Assembly (NCBI GenBank): GCA_963281255.1
Contig: OY725495.1
Coordinates: 248,001 to 312,000 of the forward strand
Length of the DNA stretch: 64,000 bases
Source: Aphrocallistes beatrix
Taxonomy: Eukaryota > Porifera > Hexactinellida > Sceptrulophora > Aphrocallistidae
Reading direction: 5' to 3'
Shown here one piece after another: positions 11,501 through 20,700 of the stretch (positions within the stretch are counted from its first letter, which is position 1; each line of letters begins with the position of its first letter). Position numbers and translations under genes: made by a program. The notes under the pieces were generated by a model. It was not told the origin of the DNA, did not search any database, and saw only the letters and a program-made list of their open reading frames with translations.

Positions 11501-12049
11501 GCTGGTTTCTGCAAAATATAGATCAGCATGATAACAGGGTCTCCATTAGGTCTAATTGTCAATATTCTACAAATAATATGTCATGGTCGTTCGTACTGCA
11601 GCACTAAGAATATAGCAGTGAGCTTATAAGAGATTGTACGTACGTACTTCTTTATCGAGTTAGTAAGAAGCAAATGGACATCCTGTCGCTCGTCCAACAA
11701 TAGAGAAGATCCTAAATAACCGATCTTCTTATCTGTAAAGCTGTTAGATGAAATCAGTTTGAGACATTCCATCTAGACGAAGAATTAGCACCCACTCAAT
11801 TAACATATAACAACACATTACAGTATTCACAGTAAAGCATTAAATTACCTGTCCAAAATGTGCAGGATAACCCAGCATAAAAATATACAGGAGTTTGGCG
11901 ACGTTGATATGACGCATGTCATTATGCTCTAGTGACAGAGTGTCTCTTATTTTTGCACACTCTCTATTCACAAGGTCTCGCTCTGAGGCAGCTGTTTTGC
12001 ACGAACGAATCTGGTGGATTAGATCCCTCACTCTTTGAAGGCTCGGCAT
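5536..12049 (-). CDS. AP1G1: AP-1 complex subunit gamma (gamma-adaptin), about 15-20 exons
   Basis: Large subunit of the AP-1 clathrin adaptor, acting in trans-Golgi/endosome sorting. The first exon (ATG at 12049) encodes [16 protein letters not shown], then [19 protein letters not shown]; the next (about 11650-11772) carries ECLKLISS and [20 protein letters not shown], diagnostic of gamma-adaptin. Later exons encode helical-solenoid trunk blocks (LCAVRIV near 9940, [12 protein letters not shown] near 8910, [19 protein letters not shown] near 7880, ELQQRAVEY near 6935). A short hinge (about 6240-6700) precedes the ear domain (about 5536-6088), which ends [21 protein letters not shown] at TAA 5536-5538. 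Introns are mostly 50-120 bp, with two long ones: about 9060-9780 with a MITE, and about 10335-11645 with a nested opposite-strand gene. Some middle exons were placed by homology only, so the exon count is approximate. The reading frame appears intact. Confidence 0.93.
8580..8649. repeat. Small inverted repeat with internal duplicated motif in AP1G1 intron
   Basis: TAGTTGAA (8580-8587) and TTCAACTA (8642-8649) are inverted. Between them TTATCTCAGCGTCT and TTATCTAAGCGTCT form a direct repeat about 40 bp apart. It lies in intronic sequence. Nature unknown. Confidence 0.3.
9098..9255. mobile_element. MITE copy A, TIR CAGTCGACTCCGCTTAAT, in AP1G1 intron
   Basis: A 158 bp element starts CAGTCGACTCCGCTTAATAG and ends with its reverse complement. 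TA sits on both sides (9096-9097 and 9256-9257), as for Tc1/mariner/pogo-type insertions. Internal repeats of the phrase GTTAATAGGGT / CTTAATC occur. It lies in an AP1G1 intron just upstream of the exon encoding [12 protein letters not shown]. No transposase is present. Copies B (23816-24004) and C (63942 to window end) share the ends. Confidence 0.85.
10745..11404 (+). CDS. Coiled-coil protein nested in an AP1G1 intron on the opposite strand
   Basis: A 219-residue single-exon frame starts at ATG 10745, and AATAAA at 11443-11448 lies 39 bp after the stop. Almost the whole protein is predicted coiled coil: K/E/R-rich, few prolines, heptad leucines, for example in [19 protein letters not shown]. 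It sits wholly inside the intron of the minus-strand AP-1 gamma gene. The layout vaguely resembles CCDC172-like proteins of spermatids, but similarity of coiled coils is weak evidence, so no name is given. The ORF length, poly(A) signal and coding composition support a real nested gene. Confidence 0.6.
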   Translation: METGDEFSLEVISRSLNDIQGEKARNERLLQSESTRRANSEFELQTIIQKRKEAEKKYINYVKRLASLKGKCTSLERQREEVMQEHNGFKQGIDEMAIEEGRKESEHKHAMDINYKMLDKIVVKFRNTKMIMMNEVEDGYFSEMERELSLLEEDYGEQTSEMKQVEGNASHYETILKSYTLEENMLKEDYANLQFIHAYFREEMEKAEKAFEKNRLNYH

Positions 12050-12314
12050 AATTAACTAATGAACTCTCTAACGCATCAATTTAAAATAAAAGTTCTAGTA
12101 ACTTCAGCCAAGTATAAAATATTCATAAACATAGTATGAAAAAAATCTATAAGAATCCCAAATTACACACACTCTAATGGAAAGGTGTTGTTATTATTCT
12201 AGTGTATTTTTAGCATTTAAAACTAAACTTTATTAATAATAACAAGTGAACACACTATAACAAACAGATGGAAGAAAGTTCTAATGAAAAACTGGTGAAG
12301 TGATTGGGGAGCCT

Positions 12315-13958
12315 TCAACTTGGCTTAGGAAACTTAACTTCCTTATAAGGTAGTGACATTGGATCCGGGTAGTGTGGGTTTATAACGTACGATCTCAGCA
12401 GTACGGATGTTTCAGGTTGAGTAGTAGAGATGACTTTCTGTGCATTGAAGTGATAAGCTACCAAATGGGATACAGTCGGATAGAGCTCTCCTCTGTTGAT
12501 GTAAACTTGTCCATTCGTTGACAGATGGACATGTGTGTGATGCAACTGACCCCTACTGAGTGAGGTGATTACGAAATTGCCCCAGTGTGAGGTGTCAGTG
12601 GGTGTCTGGCGAGCTAGAAACGCACCCTCCTCTCTAAGGAGAGGCTCAATCTGCTCCGACCCAACCCATCCATAAAACCAGGGTTGATTTATGATCTCTA
12701 CTTCCGGATTAATTAAATTGTCTAAAGTTCTTGGCTCAGCCAACCCTTGAGAATCTTCAATGAAATCACTTGGAGGTACAGTTCTGAATGTGCGTAGGAA
12801 CAGATCGTTATTGTGTGAGTGCAACGGCATGTTCCTATCATGGTATTGGGAGAGTAATTGAGATAACTTTGTCTTTGCTTCTCTTCCTAATTCATAGAGA
12901 TTAGTATGCGATCTTCTAATAGGGAGGTGATAGTAATAATTTCTTTGCAGCAATGAAAGGAACACCACGCCATACGTTTCATAAGAAGGGCTAAGACGGA
13001 TTAACCAATCTCCATCCTTGATTAGCCTCTCTTCCGCGCGTCTCGTGGTTAATAGCCCATGGAACCAAGGCTGATCCTCGTCCTCAATCAATAGGTTCAG
13101 CTTTGATTTAGCAGCAGAACCTTTCGTGGGTTTATTAATATAAACTAAGAATTTTCCATCACAGAAATCTCTGATAGTAATTCCATTTCCAATCATACTG
13201 CCGGAACCTGGCAACGGGCGAATGGGAGAGGAATCCACTCGGGGTTGAGTTGCGTTTTGTAGTTCAATTTCACTCGCCAAATGGTGCAGTTTGTCGAAAA
13301 TCTTGCACCCCATTGTCGATGCCTCGCGAAAAAATACATTTGATATTTTATCATTGCAGATCATACCAGGTGAAAGCGCATGTTCATAAGGCACATTCCG
13401 CGAGATGAGTAGGTACACAGTAGATCGCTTTACAACCCTATCTTTGTACGCGTGTCGTGGTGGGGTGGGGATGTACGGAGTATCTCTTATTACTCGGCTA
13501 AACCAAGATCGAGGAATATCGAATGTGTCCATTATGTAGCACTTGGGCTTGTTGTGCCATGGAGATAAAGGATTGGCAGAAAAAGCTGTATAGAATTCGC
13601 CTAAATCGAATCTTAACCCATCTTCGCATACAAATTTCCCTTTCCGTGAGTAACCTAGCATGAGAAATACAAGGCTTGCAAATTTCTGTGATTCCGTCTT
13701 TTGTAAATTTGAAACTAACTGTACCATCCCAGCAAAATTGATGCAAAAACCTCCCATCACTCTAAATCCCAGATTTTGAAACAGACAACACCATTTCAGA
13801 TACTTTATTTCAGCATCAGAATTTGATGGCAGTTTTTTCACTGGCTTGGTGGCTCGTTGTGACACAGGATTGACATAGCTGTTCACTACTACAACTGCTA
13901 TCCCGCTGTAGACAGCCTTATCCGCATTCGCATCTCCTGACAAATGACTTGTAGACAT
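12315..13958 (-). CDS. Caspase-like (probably inactive) domain fused to tandem SH2 domains
   Basis: A single-exon 547-residue frame starts at ATG 13958; a minus-strand AATAAA lies at 12229-12234. Residues about 17-150 follow a caspase p20 pattern: GIAVVVVNSYV, FQNLGFRVMG, LVFLMLGYSRKGKF, NKPKCYIMDTFD. Residues about 180-235 follow p10: VYLLISRNVPYEHALSPG ... FFREASTMGCKIFDKLHHL. Where caspases have the catalytic SHG and QACRG motifs this protein has MLGYS and MDTFDI, so both catalytic His and Cys seem absent. Two SH2 domains follow (about 297-390, QPWFHG ... GDWLIRLS; about 425-520, QPWFYG ... GAFLARQT), each keeping the phosphotyrosine-binding Arg (R321, R450). It would act as a phosphotyrosine-directed adaptor with a pseudocaspase scaffold. 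The SH2 calls are firm; the caspase-fold call is by pattern and needs structural confirmation. Confidence 0.75.
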   Translation of the reverse strand: MSTSHLSGDANADKAVYSGIAVVVVNSYVNPVSQRATKPVKKLPSNSDAEIKYLKWCCLFQNLGFRVMGGFCINFAGMVQLVSNLQKTESQKFASLVFLMLGYSRKGKFVCEDGLRFDLGEFYTAFSANPLSPWHNKPKCYIMDTFDIPRSWFSRVIRDTPYIPTPPRHAYKDRVVKRSTVYLLISRNVPYEHALSPGMICNDKISNVFFREASTMGCKIFDKLHHLASEIELQNATQPRVDSSPIRPLPGSGSMIGNGITIRDFCDGKFLVYINKPTKGSAAKSKLNLLIEDEDQPWFHGLLTTRRAEERLIKDGDWLIRLSPSYETYGVVFLSLLQRNYYYHLPIRRSHTNLYELGREAKTKLSQLLSQYHDRNMPLHSHNNDLFLRTFRTVPPSDFIEDSQGLAEPRTLDNLINPEVEIINQPWFYGWVGSEQIEPLLREEGAFLARQTPTDTSHWGNFVITSLSRGQLHHTHVHLSTNGQVYINRGELYPTVSHLVAYHFNAQKVISTTQPETSVLLRSYVINPHYPDPMSLPYKEVKFPKPS

Positions 13959-14782
13959 AGTTATACCTAATTTAATAATTTTAAGACAAAATCAGATTAT
14001 GCTAACTATGTTTCAGCTCGTAGTAGGTCGAGACATAAATCGTACTATAACGGGAAGAAAACCTTATGTTCAAATATCAGGCTAAACAGAATTTGTGAAG
14101 ATTCGTAATAGCTGCTAATTGAACTTAATTGCTTCTATTGGTTATCGGTGCACAAACACGTGAAACATTTATGAAAGTTGGTGGAGCATAGTCTTTGGAT
14201 GGGTGATTTTTGTTATCTCATTCGTACTAAAAACGTATGAAAATTATTTGCAGTCAGTTTGGTCATGAGTCATTAGAATAAGTCAAAGAGAGTACAAAAG
14301 GACATTGAGATAATTGAATGTAAAAAGGTCACATCATTTCTGCAAAACAACTGTTGATTACGTTGGTTTAGGGTGAAAGCAAGATTTGCTTTGCAACATG
14401 TCTGTAATTTTGTTGCAATGTTTTAGATCTTTGGAACAAATTAGAACTTCATTACGAGCCTAAATCAGTTGGCGTCATTGCAGGCATCTACATGTATCAA
14501 ATAAATATACTCCAATTAATTACGCTCACTGGTAGTTATGATCTAAGGCACGTATATGTTACAAGTGACGTGCTTAGGTCTGTATTTATATCAGATACGG
14601 CGTAAGAATAATCAGTAAAATTGATTAATAATCACAGTACATCATTAGAAAAACCTTGTACTTCTAGTTGCATGTCAGATCGTCCAAATGGCTGTGAAGA
14701 TTTATGATAATTAGCATTAAAATATGAGTAAAACACAAGTGATAATGATGTTGAGTTGATAAGACATAATATATAGTACGTA
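13959..14782. other. Spacer between SH2/caspase-like gene and ARMH1 3' end
   Basis: About 0.8 kb of AT-rich sequence containing the presumed promoter of the SH2/caspase-like gene and the 3' flank of ARMH1. No coding frame, RNA gene or clear repeat is seen. Confidence 0.45.
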
Positions 14783-17700
14783 CTACTGTGGAATGGTTCG
14801 TAACAGTTCAGCTTGCATTGAAGTCATTTTAGTGTAGAGATGCTCAGGATCTCGTCTGAATTCATTATAGAAATCGTTCCCCATCACAGATCTCACTTGG
14901 TTCGCTAAGGTGCCATCGCTATTGGATTCTATAAGCATATTCAGACAAATACTAGCTTGCTTTTGGCAGTCGGAGTAGTGGATGTTGCTCATCGCTACTA
15001 ACAGCCCTTCCACTCCATTCGATCGAGCCAACACATCAGTTGTGTCTGGATGACTCCCGATTAATTGCTTCAAGAGTCTAGAGTGTTCAGAATTAACTGC
15101 TGAACAATCGAACAGAAGTCAAAATCCATCATCATAATTAGCTCGATTTGCTATCGAAATATTTTTTTTAACATTAAATCAGCTATGTACGTCAATCTAA
15201 CCCATGTGCGTAAATATCTGTTGTGTCTGAATATTTATCAATATCATTTCGGAAGATAAAGTCAAATTTATTTTTAAATGCGATGTGTTCTACATATCAG
15301 TTGCAACATAGTATTATCTCGAACAATTTACACAAACGATTAACTAAATTATCTACTTCATCTAGATTAAAACTCTGCGGGGGCATCCTGTCATTTTATC
15401 ATTGATAGCTATTGATAGTATACTGTATTGCAAGGGGGTCAATTTATTTTCCTACTACTGGAATCATAATTTCTCAGCATACGTACTTGGCAGAAGCAGC
15501 CTGTTGCAGAGATATCGGCAGTGGAAGAAGCTTGCCTTTCGTATCATCTGGGGTTAGTAAAGAGATGAGCGAAATTATTAAAACTTTTCTCGTCTCTGCA
15601 TTGCTGGCAACGTCACGCAGCAGCAGTTGTCCTTCTAATTGCGTCTCTGAATCAGTGCTTCTCAACAAGATACAGGCTGGCTCCACCACACTCAAGACAG
15701 CTTCTACGACACACAATAATTACCAACCACTAATCTCTCAGCAGACAGCCATGCATTAGCAACTGAAATCATGACTAGACTAATAACTGGGTATCGGTAG
15801 TGATGCTATCAGCACGTGCCTGATGGTTTCACGGTAGGATTGAGCTTCCTTAGAGTAGAGGCAGCTAACTTCTGCGCAGAAGGAGACCTGGCTTGTAGTA
15901 ATGCCACCAGTGAGGAGTACACCTTTAGGCTGTAACGCGGGTTGCCAATAGCTAGCTTATGCAAAACCTAGACATTACAAGACGCTGATAATTAATATAT
16001 TTAAAATAGCCTGTTACTTATACTTGGTATAATATACTTGTCTGGAAGCTTCTTGTGTGGCTAAGTTAGGACTGTTGCCTAGGCATTCAGCTACACCTCT
16101 AATAGCACCGTTCTCACACAAGAACTCTTTGTACTGGCGTCCCGAATTCACAACCTGTAGCAGCAACTTCAGCGCTTCAGTCTTGTCCGATTCTCTCCCC
16201 TCTCGCAACCTAACAATCTCCAGTACTGTGAGTGGACCTCCAGCTTCCATGAACTCAATCAAAAACCTAGGAAAACATCCATAAAATACTGTCTAAAATC
16301 GATTTTCAATAAACTATCTTTTAAAATAAGTTTAATTTATCGAAAATTGAACACTAACATTCGGAATAAGACTGAATTAGCTCAAATTCACACAATTGGG
16401 ACAACTGTGCAATGTTTCATGAATGTAGATGTCACAATCAATGCAGTAATTGCTGTCACAATGAGGCTGTGTGCAGGTGAATATTTTCTGAGCATTAGAA
16501 AGCGCGATTCCACACCCAGCGCATTGTACATTCCCATGAGAACTAGAATTAACAGCTGAATCGTATTCCCTCTCTTCAAATGGGGGAACAGGAAAAAGGT
16601 GTTGGTAGGATCGGGCGAGGTGTGATGCGGACACAAGAGGGAGCCCGCAAGCTTTGCACTCAATTGGAACCTCACAATACTTACTTCCACACTGCGGGCA
16701 TGAATAAGTGGGTTTCGACAGCAAGTCGATATTTGAAATATCTTGGTCTATATGACAGAGACATAGAGCTGGCTGGGATTCCACAGAGTAGATTGGAAAA
16801 CCCATTTTAATGAGGGACGCCTCGTGTCCAGGTTTCGAAGCAGGTGGACTTGTATGCAAGAATAGCAAATCTCGAAAATGGGACTCGTCTAATGAAACAT
16901 TGTATGAACCTTGTGTTTTATCCGCCAAGTTCTTGAATATGAATATTTCTGCTGCGAGAGAAATCACTGAGCATCTTAAACCATCTTCAATCACTTTATC
17001 AATCGTATTGAAAATGTTCTCAGGATCGCATGTATTCTGTGAACCAGTTATGATGAGGAATTCTTTGTTCATGTGTGAAGGCACGTGTCGTAAAATTCTC
17101 ATGGCCATCTCGAGGGAATTTTGCAGAGAGATTTCGCCTGAACATCCAGTGGCTTTCAGTTCCCCGAGGCTCTTAACAGGTCTCTGTATCTGGGCTAGCA
17201 TTGGAGAGATCAGATTCGCTCGGCCATCTTTGGTGACAATAACTGCGAGTTGTGAAACAGGGTTGTGCGAAAAAAATTGTTTAATGAATTCTGGGACTAT
17301 TTTCAAACAACAACCCAATCTAGTCGGACGCATATCTCGCTCAGTCATCCATCGCGACTGATCAATGACGAGCACGAAACAACGCGTCATGCCAAGCCGA
17401 ATATTTTTAGGCAATCGCTGACGAAGTAACAAATTTCGCTTGGCGAGCGCTTTCCTCGCTTCAATTCGATCAATGCTGGATTGTAGATCTCCCATTTCGT
17501 CATCCTTCAGAGCTTCCCAACTCTTCTCATAGTCAGCTTCCCATGTATAACCCATCCCAGATTCTGCCGCAAATTCGTCCGAAATTTGCATTTTTCCTAG
17601 TTTATATTTGTTTATTGGTATATTTATTTCAGGTTTTAAGACATGAATAGGAATTTTTTCCATGTTTTTGCACAAGATTTAATGAAAAAGAACATTTATT

Positions 17701-20700
17701 GTATCATTTGTAATATTGATATAATTATACGTATATATACAACTATATTCTATTTCCATACCAATAGTAATAATACTGTAGCCATATTCTATACAAGATA
17801 CTCAATGCTAGCTCTCGCTTTCTCCATCTCGTGGAGAAACGAGTAGAACTGCTCGATACTCAACTCAATAGTGATTATTTCTCCACTAATCACTTTGAAT
17901 TTCATTTGTAGGAAAATCTGTCCAACTCTGTTGAAAAGAGAATTTCCAGTCGTGACTCCAAACCTCCACTCCAAGTCGGTCAATTGACGGATGGTGAGTA
18001 CGCGTTGTTGATTGACATTTGAAATGATGGTGAAAGAGTCTGTCCATTTTTGAGCGAGATTGCTGATTCTCTCCTGGTCCAATCCGAGATTAGAGAGATC
18101 CTCTGAGATCTGAGAGATAGGAAGGGAACGTTTTAGGCAGCCACGGAGAAACAAGAGGACTGCTTTGACTATTAACTGAAGCGAGGGCAAGGGTACTTTG
18201 AAATTATCACTAAATTTCTCCAATTTAGCAAGCAATTGCTGCCCTTCATTTGGACTCGAGAGAAAAGCAAGAATCATCTGAAGGAGTTCTGAAAATCCCG
18301 GCTCTTCAAATCGGTTCAAATTCGTGAACGCTGTGATGAAATTGTCATCGACAGATCCCATGGAGAAATAAAAGTGTGCCATGCTAATAAAGTGCTAATT
18401 GAAATACACATTACATTAACAAAGAAAATATTTTTTTGGAAAATTATTTACATAATAGTATAGTACTCAAGAATTTCAATAAATGAAGTTTTACAGTAGT
18501 TATAAATCTCTGTTAGCTGATGATTATCTGGTCCCCGTCATGGATATCAAATCTGCTTAACGGTAGAGAAGATAAAGTTAGTTCTTGCATCTTATCGAAT
18601 TGGGCTTTCTTGGAACTTTGCAAATGAAAAAGTTGCATCGTTCTATATGGCCTTTTAAATTCCCGGCTAAGTCCCATTAAAAGCTCACGGACAGTCTGTT
18701 TAACACTTATCTTCTGAACACGCCAAACCTTAGACTGATAAATAAATTCAACTTTGACGAATTCCTTGTATCCGAAAGATATATCTATATCGACAAGTGG
18801 TTTTAAATCCCCATGCATCTTAATGAGGCGGGGTAAGCACTTTGGTTTGTAGTCAAGTGTGTGAAAGTAGCGAATCGTAAACCTTTCAGCTTTGATTCTC
18901 TCTCCCTCATCACAAACACTGCCATTCAGTTTGGTTATGCACGGGAACCAAGCTAGAAATAACTTGCGACGATCTTCTTGAGGAATGTCGTGAGCTAGAG
19001 GGATGTCCTTTATCCTCATATTAGTTACCGGCAGCTCGGCTATTATGTCCAATTCGTCCCATTTGCATATATTTACCTCAGCGAGGGAAATCGTGGTAAG
19101 AGACGGGAAAAGAGGAGTTGGATCCAAAGGTTTGGGTTTAGGATCTTCGTCTTGGTTCTGTTCGGTTGTGGATAGCTGGTCTATCGATTCTCCCAGTTCT
19201 TGAATAGCATTGGAATCTGTGATAATTTGTTTTTCAGAATTCTTCTTACCACATTTTGAAAAGCAAATAGGATTATACGATAAATGTAACGTTTCTAACT
19301 TTGGTAAAACTCCTAGTTTTAGCACTTCGTCCCATGACTTAATATTGTTTGAAGACAGTACAAGCACCTCAATATTCTGAAGACACACTAATGCCTCTGC
19401 GGAAACCTCATCTAAGTTATTACTGCCTATTTCTAGCCCTTTTAGCTGAGGACATTGTAGAGCAATGCACTGTATTTGTGGCCAACCAATTTGTGTGTGA
19501 GTTAGATCGAGTGTTTGCAGCTTGGGACAGAGGATTGGAGGCGTTTGGTTTGATAACTCATCATGACTCATGGTAAAAATATTCGCTCGTAAATTAAAAT
19601 CTTCAAGCTGTGGAAATTCGCGAAGAATAAGCTCAATTTCAGACCATGTCTGCAGGTTATTACGTGCTAAGTGTAGGCTAGTCGCATTCGGACAAAGTTT
19701 AGCTAATCCTTCTACAGGTATGCCTGCCTTGTAGATATACTTATGATCTAACCCGAGAGTTTTCAGTTTGCCAAGTTTACAACCATCAAGTTCGAAGTCC
19801 GTAGGTGGGGGCATCTTAAAATGGACGAAAGAAGGAACATTAAATTCGTGCGCATTCAAATATCTATCAACTAACGCCTCGTAAAACGATGTTGGATTGT
19901 TCGAAAGGCTCTTCTTTATCTCAGGAGTTGAGTGTGTCTTTGTCTTCTGTTCTTTATCTACTAAGTTATTAGTTGCCATTGCAATAAGCTAACTGATTAA
20001 TAAACATATGTTAAAGAAACAAGTTTAAAATATAATTGAGTGCGTAGTGAGGTAATTTATTGAGACTTGTACTTAAAAATACCATAAAATTTAGGATATA
20101 TACCGTATTAAGACATCGTTTAGACATTTTATTCCAATGATTGTATTTGTTTAAAAATTATTGTATACATAGTAAGGGAAGTTATCATTATCTAATGAAT
20201 GAACTCATCTACTTCTCGTCTTTCTATGTTTTACAGGATAGTAGCTAGTGCGATCAATAATTACAGGAATTATATCACAGATTCTAGAAGCCAAGTTGGA
20301 TAAAACTTTTATAACTGTCCAGTATTGAAAATCAACATCAATAATCTATACCATCAAAACTCGATTATATATATCGAATAAGAAATGTCGACTAAATATT
20401 ATTGTATCAAAAGTGGTAAAAGATTTGCTCATCTGTTTATTCCAATAAGCATTCATAGACTTACAAGACTGACATTGGTCATTTTCATATACGTGTACTA
20501 ATGAATTGACAAAACATAAAATAAAATAAAACGTATAAAACGTGACCATAAAACGTAACCACCGATCTACAAACTGACTCAAAACATCAGTCATATAGAG
20601 ACATAACATCCACAATTATTTTCATTATGGAATTGAGAACTAAGATAGTAGCAAACATACTTGAAACCTTCAATACTGATAATGTGTCGAGAAAAGTGAA

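Noticed and set aside
16810-17361. 183-codon plus-strand frame
   Set aside because: Complete shadow of GTF2H2 on the other strand; no independent features.
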